In this document: positions 28,143 to 36,270 of the stretch, piece after piece | How positions within the stretch are numbered: the stretch's first letter is position 1 | How the letters are laid out: each line of letters starts with the position of its first letter | DNA from: Paraburkholderia tuberum STM678 | Lineage (GTDB): Bacteria > Pseudomonadota > Gammaproteobacteria > Burkholderiales > Burkholderiaceae | Reading direction: 5' to 3' | Assembly: GCF_902833905.1 (NCBI RefSeq) | Contig: NZ_CADFGP010000022.1 | Span: forward strand, 62,001-126,000 | Length of the DNA stretch: 64,000 nt | Notes under the pieces: generated by a model | The model's input: only the letters and a program-made list of their open reading frames with translations | What the model was told of the DNA's origin: nothing | Databases searched by the model: none | Program-made: the position numbers and the translations under genes

Positions 28143-28697
28143 ATGCCGATCAAGAAAGTGGTGATCCTCGACCGCGACGGTGTGATCAACGTCGACTCCG
28201 ACGCGTTCATCAAGTCGCCGGACGAATGGGTCGCGCTGCCCGGCTCGCTGGAAGCGATCGCACGCCTGAACCACGCCGGCTATCGCGTCGCAGTCGCGAC
28301 GAACCAGTCGGGCATCGGCCGCGGTCTGTTCGACATGGATGCGTTGAACGCGATGCATCTGAAGATGCACCGGATGGCGGCAGCGGTCGGCGCGCGCATC
28401 GAAGCGGTGTTCTTCTGCCCACACACGGCGGAAGATCACTGCGAATGCCGCAAGCCGAAGCCCGGCATGCTGAAGATGATCACCGAGCGATTCGAGGTCG
28501 ATCCGGCGCATACGCCGACGGTCGGCGATTCTCTGCGCGATCTGCAGGCGGGCGCTGCGCTCGGTCACCCGGTGCATCTGGTGCTGACCGGCAAGGGCCG
28601 CAAGACCCTCGCCGCGGGCGGCTTGCCCGAAGGCACGATCGTGCACGACGACCTGCGCGCGTTCGCGCTCGACTTTCTCGCCGACGCTCAGGAATAA
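28143..28697 (+). CDS. gmhB: D-glycero-beta-D-manno-heptose 1,7-bisphosphate 7-phosphatase
   Basis: GmhB is a HAD-superfamily phosphatase in ADP-heptose synthesis for LPS inner core. The 184-aa product shows the nucleophile motif LDRDGVINVDS (HAD motif I), VATNQSGIGRGLF (motif II), the zinc-binding FFCPHTAEDHCECRKPKPGM (Cys-x-His...Cys-x-Cys) and VGDSLRDLQAG (motif IV). It starts 10 bp after glyS and precedes plsC, a grouping typical for betaproteobacteria. Confidence 0.94.
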   Translation: MPIKKVVILDRDGVINVDSDAFIKSPDEWVALPGSLEAIARLNHAGYRVAVATNQSGIGRGLFDMDALNAMHLKMHRMAAAVGARIEAVFFCPHTAEDHCECRKPKPGMLKMITERFEVDPAHTPTVGDSLRDLQAGAALGHPVHLVLTGKGRKTLAAGGLPEGTIVHDDLRAFALDFLADAQE

Positions 28698-28736
28698 ACG
28701 CGCGCACCGCGCTCCCACCCCCCACCGACCACGCCG

Positions 28737-29495
28737 ATGCGCTTTATCCGTTCCCTGCTGCTGCTGATTTATTTCGTTGTGTTCACGGTGCCGTACGCGA
28801 CCGCGTGCTTCATCGCGTTTCCGTTCCTGCGCGCGGAAAACCGCTACTGGATGGCGGCCGGCTGGTGTCGTCTGACGCTGTGGACGGTGCGCTACCTGAA
28901 CGGCATCCGCTACCGCATCGAAGGTTTCGAGAATCTGCCCAACGGCCCGGCCGTGCTGCTGTCGAAGCACCAGTCGGCGTGGGAAACGCTCGCGTTTCCG
29001 GCGATCATGCCGCGCCCGCTGTGCTACGTGTTCAAGCGCGAGCTCTTGTATGTGCCGTTCTTCGGCTGGGCGCTCGGCATGCTGAAGATGGTTCACATCA
29101 ACCGCAAGGAAGGCAAATACGCGTTCGTATCGGTCACGAACCAGGGCAAGGCCCGCATGGCCGAAGGCGCATGGGTCATCATGTTTCCGGAAGGCACGCG
29201 CACGCCGACCGGCAAGCAGGGCAAGTACAAGACCGGCGGCGCGCGCTTCGCGATCGCGAGCGGTGCCCCCGTCGTGCCGATCGCGCACAACGCGGGCCGC
29301 GTGTGGCCGCGCAACTCGTTTCTTAAATATCCGGGTATAGTCACGGTGTCGATTGGCAAGCCGATCGACACGACGGGGCTCACGCCCGACGAAGTGAACA
29401 CGCGCGTCGAACAGTGGATCGAAGCCGAGATGCGCCGCATCGATCCGACTGCCTACAGCGCGGCGGCTAACGATTCCGCCGCCGCGCCCATCTGA
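28737..29495 (+). CDS. plsC: 1-acyl-sn-glycerol-3-phosphate acyltransferase
   Basis: PlsC acylates lysophosphatidic acid to phosphatidic acid at the inner membrane. The 252-aa product has an N-terminal hydrophobic helix (SLLLLIYFVVFTVPYATACF), the active-site block SKHQSAWETLAF, the glycerol-phosphate binding MFPEGTRTPTGKQGKYKTGG and a PVVPIAHNAG block. The first motif reads H-x4-E (His78, Glu83) where the textbook motif is H-x4-D. The gene follows gmhB by 39 bp. Confidence 0.92.
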   Translation: MRFIRSLLLLIYFVVFTVPYATACFIAFPFLRAENRYWMAAGWCRLTLWTVRYLNGIRYRIEGFENLPNGPAVLLSKHQSAWETLAFPAIMPRPLCYVFKRELLYVPFFGWALGMLKMVHINRKEGKYAFVSVTNQGKARMAEGAWVIMFPEGTRTPTGKQGKYKTGGARFAIASGAPVVPIAHNAGRVWPRNSFLKYPGIVTVSIGKPIDTTGLTPDEVNTRVEQWIEAEMRRIDPTAYSAAANDSAAAPI

Positions 29496-29543
29496 CGCGC
29501 CACGCCCTCGAACTCCGAAGGCGTATTGCGCGAAGCGAAGCCG

Positions 29544-30437
29544 ATGCAGAAGTCTCCTACGCCGCAGCCCGCCGCGGCGCTCGAAAACCGGCAGCTCGAT
29601 CTCCCGCTCTTCGCCGAGCCGGGGTCGACGTCGTCGTCTCCTTCACCTTCCGCGCCGGGTTCATTGGGCTCAGCGCCGGCCCGGCCGCCCGTCGCGCCGC
29701 TCGCGCCGGACGGCAGCAAGCTGCGCAGTCTCGCCATCGGTTCACGCACGCTGCATTACGCGCTCAAGCGTTCCGCGCGCCGCTCGATCGGCTTTGCGAT
29801 CGACAGCACCGGCCTCACGATCACCGCGCCGCGCTGGGTCACGCTCGCCGATATCGAAACCGCGATCACCGAAAAACAGCGTTGGATTTTTACGAAGCTG
29901 ATCGAATGGCAAACGCGCGTCGAGCAGCGTGCATTGCCGAAGATCGACTGGCAAGACGGCGCCGAAGTGCCCTACCTCGGTCAGCCGGTGCGCGTGACGC
30001 TCGGCGCGCCGCAAGGCATGCTCGCGTTCAGCGCCGAGCACGGCGCGCTGCAATTGCCGCTGCCGTTGCAAGCCGACCCGCAGCAGATCAAGGATCGCGT
30101 GCAGGGCTGGCTGCAAGGAGAAGCGAAGCGGCTGTTCGGCGAGCGTCTGGCGATCTACGCGCAGAAGCTGGGCGTCAACTATCGCGCGTATGCCTTGTCT
30201 TCGGCGGCGACGCGCTGGGGCAGTTGTTCGAGCGACGGCAAAATCCGCCTGAACTGGCGGCTCATCCACTTTCCGCTGTCGATCATCGACTATGTAGTCG
30301 CGCACGAGCTGTCGCATCTGCGCGAGATGAATCACAGTCCGCGCTTCTGGCAGACGGTCGAATCGATTTTTCCGGAATTCCGCGAGGCGCGGCAGACACT
30401 GAAGTCGCATCCGCCGGAGCTGTTGCCGACGCTTTGA
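29544..30437 (+). CDS. YgjP/DUF45-type zinc metallopeptidase
   Basis: The C-terminal half carries the zinc motif VVAHELSHLREMNHSPRFW (HExxH-type with a third His downstream) and the preceding ATRWGSCSSDGKIRLNWRLI, both hallmarks of the UPF/DUF45 (SprT-like, M48-related) family. The first ~70 residues are Ser/Pro/Ala-rich and poorly conserved. Length is about 297 aa. The start is uncertain: ATG at 29544 or TTG at 29526, neither with a strong ribosome site. The cellular substrate is unknown. It ends the plus-strand block; the next gene is convergent and only 9 bp away. Confidence 0.85.
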   Translation: MQKSPTPQPAAALENRQLDLPLFAEPGSTSSSPSPSAPGSLGSAPARPPVAPLAPDGSKLRSLAIGSRTLHYALKRSARRSIGFAIDSTGLTITAPRWVTLADIETAITEKQRWIFTKLIEWQTRVEQRALPKIDWQDGAEVPYLGQPVRVTLGAPQGMLAFSAEHGALQLPLPLQADPQQIKDRVQGWLQGEAKRLFGERLAIYAQKLGVNYRAYALSSAATRWGSCSSDGKIRLNWRLIHFPLSIIDYVVAHELSHLREMNHSPRFWQTVESIFPEFREARQTLKSHPPELLPTL

Positions 30438-30446
30438 GGCCGGGCG

Positions 30447-31196
30447 CTATCTATACGAGAGCGCTTTCGCGGACTGCAACAGATCGTCGAGCATCACGCC
30501 GCGCCTGTCCGGGCTCGTGTCGCGGCCGGTCATGAAACACAGCGCCGCAATCGGCAGTCCCGCACGGTCGCGAATCGGCGCTGCCATACAAAGCCTGAAC
30601 GCATTCGAGAGTCCTTCGGTGCAGCAGTAGCCTCGTTCTTTCGCGGCCTGCACGTCGTTCAGGAATTCGTCGAATTCGATATTCACCCCGTTGTCGAGGA
30701 TGAAATCTTCGGCCGGAATGAGCGCGCGAATCTCGTCGGCATTCAGGTGACCTAGCAGCAGACGTCCCGTGGCGGTCCACGGAATCGGCACTCTCACGCC
30801 GATGTCCGAACTGATGTTGAATGGCCGGGCACTGTTCTCGGATAACACGACCGTGTACTTGTTGCCTTCCAGCATGCACAGCTGCGTGGTCTCGTCGTAC
30901 TTCCGTACCAATGCCAGAATGGATTGATGCGCGCGGCTAATCAGATCGTTGTGCGTTGCATAGTCGGACCCGTAGTAGTGCATCTCGCGCCCGAAGAACA
31001 CGCTCCCATCCGCGGCCGTCTCGAGCCAGCCCACTTCCGCGAGAATCGCGACCAGCTCGTAAATGCTCGAACGCGGCGCGCCGGTCGCCTCGATTAATTC
31101 GCGCATGGTCAGCGGGCGTTGGGCGACGTGCAATTGCCGGAACATCGCGATCACGCGATCCACGCCTCTCGCCCGAGACGATTCTGTTACAGCCAT
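30447..31196 (-). CDS. IclR family transcriptional regulator
   Basis: The 249-aa regulator has an N-terminal winged HTH (RGVDRVIAMFRQLHVAQRPL; MRELIEATGAPRSSIYELVA) and a C-terminal IclR effector domain (IPWTATGRLLLGHLNADEIR; RGYCCTEGLSNAFRLCMAAP). The ATG at 31196 is preceded by GGAG at good distance; an ATG at 31220 is an alternative. It is last on the minus strand behind a polar amino acid ABC importer, so it is the likely local regulator of that importer, responding to the imported compound or a breakdown product. That role is inference. Confidence 0.88.
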   Translation of the reverse strand: MAVTESSRARGVDRVIAMFRQLHVAQRPLTMRELIEATGAPRSSIYELVAILAEVGWLETAADGSVFFGREMHYYGSDYATHNDLISRAHQSILALVRKYDETTQLCMLEGNKYTVVLSENSARPFNISSDIGVRVPIPWTATGRLLLGHLNADEIRALIPAEDFILDNGVNIEFDEFLNDVQAAKERGYCCTEGLSNAFRLCMAAPIRDRAGLPIAALCFMTGRDTSPDRRGVMLDDLLQSAKALSYR

Positions 31197-31296
31197 GCGT
31201 TCACTCCGTAAAGCGTTCATCCGACCGGTTGTCTTTCAAGCGACGTGAGTTTATCGCGCGGCAGACCCGCGAAAGCGACTTTCAGGCCGTGACAGA

Positions 31297-32049
31297 TCAA
31301 TGGTCGAGGACTCTGTGCAGAAATTGCCGCGTGCGTTCGTTCGCGGGATTGACGAAGATCTGTTCCGGATCGCCCTGCTCGGCGATGACGCCCTTGTCCA
31401 TGAAGACCACGCGGTCGGCGGTCTTGCGGGCAAAGCCCATTTCATGCGTGACGACGACCATCGTCATGCCGTCGCGCGCGAGCCCACGCATCACCTCGGT
31501 GACCTCGCCGACCAGCTCCGGATCCAGCGCGGACGTCGCCTCGTCGAAGAACATGATGCCGGGCTCGACCGCGAGCGCTCGCGCAATTGCCACGCGTTGC
31601 TGCTGACCGCCCGACAACTGGCTTGGATAGTGTGCCGCGCGGTCCGCGAGCCCGACACGGTCGAGTGTCTCCATGGCGCGCTTGCGCGCGTCGTCCGGAC
31701 TCATGCGGCGTGCCTTGATAAGCGCGAGCGTGACATTGCCGAGCGCGGTCTTGTGAGGAAACAGATTGAACTGCTGGAAGACCATGCCGACATGGCCACG
31801 AATCTCTCGCGCTCGGCGCGGATCATGCATGGGCACATCGTTGACCCAGACCTCGCCGGAATCGGTGGTCTCCAATCCCGCCATGATTCGCAAGACCGTG
31901 CTCTTACCCGAGCCGGACGCGCCAATGAGCACCAGCACCTCGCCCGAGCGAACCTCGAGATTGATTTCGTTCAACACCCGAGTCGAACCGAATGCTTTGC
32001 TGACGCCCGTCAGTGAAATGATGGGTCTGATTTGGCTTTGGTTACTCAC
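31297..32049 (-). CDS. Polar amino acid ABC transporter, ATP-binding protein
   Basis: The 250-aa cytoplasmic ATPase of the GlnQ/HisP type has Walker A (LIGASGSGKSTVLRIMAGLE), signature YPSQLSGGQQQRVAIARALA, Walker B IMFFDEATSALDPELVGEV and the switch His in VVVTHEMGFARK. It starts with GTG and overlaps the end of the upstream permease gene by 4 bp (GTGA), so translation is coupled. Together with two permeases and a binding protein it forms a complete importer. Confidence 0.93.
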   Translation of the reverse strand: MSNQSQIRPIISLTGVSKAFGSTRVLNEINLEVRSGEVLVLIGASGSGKSTVLRIMAGLETTDSGEVWVNDVPMHDPRRAREIRGHVGMVFQQFNLFPHKTALGNVTLALIKARRMSPDDARKRAMETLDRVGLADRAAHYPSQLSGGQQQRVAIARALAVEPGIMFFDEATSALDPELVGEVTEVMRGLARDGMTMVVVTHEMGFARKTADRVVFMDKGVIAEQGDPEQIFVNPANERTRQFLHRVLDH

Positions 32050-32690
32050 GACAATCTCCTGCGGTCATGGTGGCGCACCCATTGCGAGAGCGGGAAGCAC
32101 ACGGCGAAGTAAATGAGTGCGACGAGTCCGTAGATTTCCACGGGCTTTCCGACCCGGTCGACGATGGCCTGGCCACCATGCATCAACTCGGACATTCCGA
32201 TCATGCTGACGATCGACGTGTCCTTGATGAGCGACAGATACTGACCGACGAGAGGCGGCAACACGATCTTTCCCGTCTGAGGCAGCACGACGAACGAGAA
32301 CGACTGAGCCCGCGTGAGGCCGAGGATCTGAGATACCTCCCATTGACCTTTGGGTACCGCCTCGATTCCTGAGCGGAAGATTTCGGCGATGTAAGCGCCC
32401 TGATAGACGCTCAAGCCGATGACGCCGGCTGCGAAGACGTCGATCGCGTAACCGAAGTACGACACGCCGAAATAGATGAACATCAGCGTGATGAGTACCG
32501 GCGTGCCGCGAAACAGCTCCGTATAGAGTCTGGCAAGGCGGGCTGTGCCCCACGGTCCGAACGACCGCAAGACCGCGGCGAACAGGCCGATCAGCGTGCT
32601 GCCCACGATGGACGCAATGGAAAGCAACAGCGTCGTCACCAGACCCTGCAGCAGGATGGAGAAACTGGTTTTCAGCAATTCGACTGACAT
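32046..32690 (-). CDS. Polar amino acid ABC transporter, permease
   Basis: The 214-aa inner-membrane permease of the His/Glu/Gln/Arg/opine family has about five helices. It carries LYTELFRGTPVLITLMFIYF and the EAA loop AVPKGQWEVSQILGLTRAQS, followed by LPPLVGQYLSLIKDTSIVSM, the usual signatures. It lies 21 bp after the other permease gene and overlaps the ATPase gene by 4 bp. The two permeases probably form a heterodimer. Confidence 0.92.
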   Translation of the reverse strand: MSVELLKTSFSILLQGLVTTLLLSIASIVGSTLIGLFAAVLRSFGPWGTARLARLYTELFRGTPVLITLMFIYFGVSYFGYAIDVFAAGVIGLSVYQGAYIAEIFRSGIEAVPKGQWEVSQILGLTRAQSFSFVVLPQTGKIVLPPLVGQYLSLIKDTSIVSMIGMSELMHGGQAIVDRVGKPVEIYGLVALIYFAVCFPLSQWVRHHDRRRLS

Positions 32691-32711
32691 GATCCAACTC
32701 CAATCCGGGAA

Positions 32712-33428
32712 TCAGGCCCGTTTCGTCCGGCGCATAAAGCCGGTCCCGAAACCGGTGCGCGCCGGCATGACGAGGGGAGGATGAAAGATCCGCGCTCCGA
32801 GCTGGCCCGCAAGCCAGGACAGTACGTTACTGAGCACGAGATACGCGACGAGCGTCACGCTGAACGTCTGAAGGTAGAGAAGCGTCCGCGAGTTGATCAC
32901 GGTCGCAGTGCCGGTCAACTCCGGCAACGCAATGGCGGACAGCAGCGACGTACCGAGCAGCAACTGGATCAGGTAGTTGACGATGGCCGGATAGACCGCG
33001 CGCGTCGCCTGCGGTAGCACGACCTCGACGAAGATCTGCGCGCGTTCGAGACCGAGAATGCCGGCGGCCTCGAGTTGGCCGCGCGGCACCGACTGTATGC
33101 CGGCGCGGAACACTTCCGACAGATAAGCACCGACGTTGACGCCGAGCGCAATGACGCCCGCCCAGTATGCGTCGAGCGAAATACCCGCCGACGGCAGACC
33201 GAAGAAAACGATGAAAATCTGCAGGAGAACAGGCGTGTTGCGGATGATTTCGACGTAGCCGCGAGCAATCAACCGAAATGGCGCGAGCGCAGAAACGCTG
33301 GCAAGCGCGGTCAACAAGCCGAGGACTAGCGCCAGTACGAATGCCAGCACGGTCACTTGCAACGTCAGCCAGCTCGCGCTCAAAAACTCGGGCACGTAGC
33401 CCCACAGAGTGAGCCACTCGTAACTCAT
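32712..33428 (-). CDS. Polar amino acid ABC transporter, permease
   Basis: The 238-aa permease is paralogous to the next one. It has ARGYVEIIRNTPVLLQIFIV, the EAA loop SVPRGQLEAAGILGLERAQI and VVLPQATRAVYPAIVNYLIQ, with about five helices. The C-terminal tail is basic (RTGFGTGFMRRTKRA). Substrate specificity comes from the binding protein encoded just upstream and cannot be read here. Confidence 0.92.
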   Translation of the reverse strand: MSYEWLTLWGYVPEFLSASWLTLQVTVLAFVLALVLGLLTALASVSALAPFRLIARGYVEIIRNTPVLLQIFIVFFGLPSAGISLDAYWAGVIALGVNVGAYLSEVFRAGIQSVPRGQLEAAGILGLERAQIFVEVVLPQATRAVYPAIVNYLIQLLLGTSLLSAIALPELTGTATVINSRTLLYLQTFSVTLVAYLVLSNVLSWLAGQLGARIFHPPLVMPARTGFGTGFMRRTKRA

Positions 33429-33479
33429 CTCACCCTCCGCATCGTTCGGGTTTCAATAGATATCGGCATCTCCCGCTCC

Positions 33480-34316
33480 TCAAAACTGCGGATTGAGCGG
33501 GTAGCGCGGATCGGTGCCGAACCACTTGTTGTAGAGCTGCGCGTTGAGCTTCGACGCATTGACGTTGAAGAGGAACAGATTCAGGTAGTTGAGCCATTCC
33601 TGATCGCCGGCCTTGACACCGAACGCGTTGTATTCGAGCGGGACCAGCGCTTCGTTCGTGACGGCAAGTTCAGGATCGAGCTTGGCCTGATACGCGAGAA
33701 AGTTGTTGTCCTCGATCATCGCGTCGGCCTGCCCCTGCTTGACGGCAAGAATCGCGGCCTGCGAGCTGTCGTATTCCTGGATCTTGATCGGGATATTCAG
33801 CGAGCGCACTTCGTCGCCATTGGTCGAGCCCTTGACCGTCGCAATCGTGCGACCGCCCATGTCCTTGATCGACTGAACGCCACTATTTTTTCTGACCAGC
33901 AGTGCTTCGCTGGCAACCACGTAGGGGGTCGTGAATTCGATTACCTTCGCGCGCTCCAGATTACGCGTGAAGTTGCAGAACACGACATCCACTTTGCTGG
34001 TCTGCAGATTCGGAATCCGGTTCGCGCTCGTCGTATTCACGACCTCGAGCTTCACGCCCATCTGCTTCGCGAGTTCCTTCGCGAGGTCCACGTCATAGCC
34101 GTCTGGTTGGCCGTCCTTGTTATAGAACCCGAACGGCGCGAACGTCAGGCAGTCGCCGACGCGCAGCGTGCCTCGCTGCAGCACGGCCTGAAGCGTCGAG
34201 GGGGATGCCGCTGCGCTCTGCCCTGGCGTGGCAACCTTGGTGCAGCCGGTGATGGCGAGCAATCCAGCAACAGCGAACAGAAGGGCGGCTTGGGCGCCTC
34301 GTTTGGCAAGCTTCAT
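33480..34316 (-). CDS. Polar amino acid ABC transporter, substrate-binding lipoprotein
   Basis: The 278-aa protein has a lipoprotein signal with lipobox ITGC near residue 25, then the family-3 binding domain: LQRGTLRVGDCLTFAPFGFY, DGYDVDLAKELAKQMGVKLE, SKVDVVFCNFTRNLERAK, and GQADAMIEDNNFLAYQ. It is the first gene of a five-gene minus-strand unit (binding protein, two permeases, ATPase, IclR). The ligand is unknown; an unusual FGVKAGDQEWLNYLNLFLFN end points to an amino acid or derivative. Confidence 0.92.
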   Translation of the reverse strand: MKLAKRGAQAALLFAVAGLLAITGCTKVATPGQSAAASPSTLQAVLQRGTLRVGDCLTFAPFGFYNKDGQPDGYDVDLAKELAKQMGVKLEVVNTTSANRIPNLQTSKVDVVFCNFTRNLERAKVIEFTTPYVVASEALLVRKNSGVQSIKDMGGRTIATVKGSTNGDEVRSLNIPIKIQEYDSSQAAILAVKQGQADAMIEDNNFLAYQAKLDPELAVTNEALVPLEYNAFGVKAGDQEWLNYLNLFLFNVNASKLNAQLYNKWFGTDPRYPLNPQF

Positions 34317-34667
34317 GGCAGGGTCCTAAGCGGAGAAGAGTGGTCCGGAGCGGACGAATCGGCTTCAGCGCCTGTCTGCACGCTCAACGAATCGCCGGGT
34401 CACGCATCGATTGTCCGATATATCAGACTGCTATCTGACGAACCGGATTGATGCTGAGTGTTGGACACTAATATCAAACCGGCAACCGCACAGAAACCCT
34501 TATTGCCCATACTTTTTTGTTCAAATAGGTCCGATCGAATTCCACGATGCGCATCGAGTCCGCAGTGGGCCGGGCGGGCGGCGCGGCTTCGGGCTCAAGC
34601 TATACGGCAATCATTTACAATTGCCGCAGGTCGATGCATTTATCGACAAACTATCAAAGGAGTCCTC
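34317..34667. other. AT-richer intergenic region between the ABC unit and gloA
   Basis: This 351-bp gap separates divergent transcripts. It is clearly poorer in GC than the rest of the window, especially 34480-34540 and 34600-34660. It holds a near-palindrome at 34413-34428 and a stem (CGGCAAT / ATTGCCG, 34605-34626) that overlaps a possible gloA -10 (TACAAT, 34616-34621). No gene is visible. Confidence 0.5.
34413..34428. promoter_or_regulatory. Candidate operator for the IclR regulator
   Basis: GTCCGATATATCAGAC is a 16-bp inverted repeat with seven of eight pairs matching. It lies 97 bp upstream of the binding-protein start. IclR proteins bind short palindromes upstream of their target operons, and this is the best one in the gap. 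Confidence 0.4.
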
Positions 34668-35054
34668 ATGCGAATCTTGCATACCATGCTTCGAGTCGGT
34701 GATCTGGACGCATCGATCCGGTTCTACACCGAAGTTCTAGGAATGCGCCTGCTTCGAAAGAACGACTACCCGGACGGGAAGTTCACCCTCGCATTCGTCG
34801 GTTACGAGGACGAATCCGAAGGCGCGGCGATCGAACTGACGTACAACTGGGACACGAGCAAGTACGACCTCGGAACCGGCTACGGTCACATCGCCCTCGA
34901 AGTCGACGACGCCTATGCGGCATGCGAAGAAGTGAAGAAACGCGGCGGTGTCGTTACACGCGAAGCTGGGCCCATGAAACACGGCACGACTGTCATCGCC
35001 TTCGTCGCCGATCCAGACGGGTACAAGATCGAGCTGATACAGAAGAAGGGGTGA
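34668..35054 (+). CDS. gloA: Lactoylglutathione lyase (glyoxalase I)
   Basis: GloA converts the methylglyoxal-glutathione adduct to S-lactoylglutathione. The 128-aa protein is typical: MRILHTMLRVGDLDASIRFY, GYEDESEGAAIELTYNWDTS, YGHIALEVDDAYAACE and FVADPDGYKIELIQ. Expected metal ligands (His5, Glu in IELTYNW, His in GHIALEV, Glu in KIELI) are all present. AAAGGAG stands before the ATG. Codon choice in the first 40 codons (several CTA, CTT, CGA) is less GC-biased than in neighbours. Confidence 0.94.
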   Translation: MRILHTMLRVGDLDASIRFYTEVLGMRLLRKNDYPDGKFTLAFVGYEDESEGAAIELTYNWDTSKYDLGTGYGHIALEVDDAYAACEEVKKRGGVVTREAGPMKHGTTVIAFVADPDGYKIELIQKKG

Positions 35055-35146
35055 GTCGACTGACGTCCGGTGGCGGGCACGAGTCGCGCTGTCAGCCAGA
35101 ACGATGAAAACACAGCCCGGCTTCACGTTGCACCCGGCGAATTGAC

Positions 35147-35166
35147 GCCGGGCGAATTCGCCCGGC
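35147..35166. repeat. 20-bp perfect palindrome after gloA
   Basis: GCCGGGCGAATTCGCCCGGC has no loop and can extrude a strong hairpin. A second overlapping inverted repeat (CCCGGCG / CGCCGGG, 35133-35152) competes with it. It could terminate or stabilise the gloA transcript; no T-run follows. Confidence 0.7.
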
Positions 35167-35281
35167 AATCTTGCCTCGTGCCGACGCCATCAAAAAACGC
35201 CGACTACTGACGCTCGGCGTTTTCGCCGCGCACCGGACCGACCGGCTCGCCGTGCACTCCCCACCTCTTCACCACACCGCC

Positions 35282-36229
35282 ATGAGCACGACCACCGCCC
35301 TGCCCGCGCGCCGCGCCCCGGATAGCTTCGCGATCCTGTTGATGATCGGCCTGTGCGCAATCTGGGGGCTGCAGCAAGTCGCAATCAAGACCACCAATGC
35401 GGCGGTGCCGCCGGTCTTTCAGGCGGGACTGCGCTCGACGATCGCGGCGCTGCTCGTGTGGGCATGGGCACGCTCGCGCGGCACGCCGCTCTTTCGCGAT
35501 GACGGCACGCTCGGCGCGGGCCTGCTCGCGGGCGTGCTGTTCGCGGCCGAGTTCGTCTGCATCTTTCTCGGCCTGACGCTGACGAGCGCGTCGCGCATGG
35601 CGGTCTTTCTGTACACGGCGCCGTGTTTCACGGCACTCGGCCTGCACTGGTTCGTCGATGGCGAACGCATGCGGCGCATCCAGTGGCTCGGCATTGTCGT
35701 CGCGTTCGCGGGGATGGCGCTCGCGTTCGCGGACGGCTTCCTGCGCACGGACGCGGGCACGGCTGCAAGCGCGGCCTACGGCTCGACGCTCGCGGGCGCG
35801 GCCGGCGATGCGCTCGGCGTGCTCGGCGGCATCGCGTGGGCCGCGACCACGGTGATCGTGCGCGGCTCGCGGCTCGCGCGGACGAGCGCGAGCAAGACGC
35901 TGTTCTATCAGCTGACTGTGTCGGCGGTGGTGCTGCTCGCGCTGGCGCTGGGGCTCGGCGAGGTGCGCGTGGAAAGCGTGACGCCGCTCGCGCTCGCGAG
36001 CCTCGCGTATCAAGCCGTGATCGTCGCGTTCGTCAGCTATCTGTTGTGGTTCTGGCTGTTGACGCGTTACATCGCGTCGAGGCTGTCGGTGTTTTCGTTT
36101 CTGACGCCGCTGTTCGGCGTCACCTTCGGCGTGCTCCTGCTCGGCGAGTCGTTCAGCGCGCGCTTTCTGATCGCCGCGCTGCTGGTGCTGACCGGCATCG
36201 CGCTCGTCAACGCGCCGGCGAAACGGTAA
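35282..36229 (+). CDS. EamA/DMT superfamily transporter
   Basis: The 315-aa inner-membrane protein has ten predicted helices in two EamA repeats (first: FAILLMIGLCAIWGLQQVAI; second: DALGVLGGIAWAATTVIVRG; end: FSFLTPLFGVTFGVLLLGES). DMT proteins export amino acids or other small metabolites. The ATG at 35282 begins a natural N terminus; an upstream start at 35171 would add 37 polar residues. The substrate cannot be inferred. Confidence 0.87.
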   Translation: MSTTTALPARRAPDSFAILLMIGLCAIWGLQQVAIKTTNAAVPPVFQAGLRSTIAALLVWAWARSRGTPLFRDDGTLGAGLLAGVLFAAEFVCIFLGLTLTSASRMAVFLYTAPCFTALGLHWFVDGERMRRIQWLGIVVAFAGMALAFADGFLRTDAGTAASAAYGSTLAGAAGDALGVLGGIAWAATTVIVRGSRLARTSASKTLFYQLTVSAVVLLALALGLGEVRVESVTPLALASLAYQAVIVAFVSYLLWFWLLTRYIASRLSVFSFLTPLFGVTFGVLLLGESFSARFLIAALLVLTGIALVNAPAKR

Positions 36230-36270
36230 GCGGGCTCGACGACGGCACCCTCCGCCGTCGAGCGTCGAGT

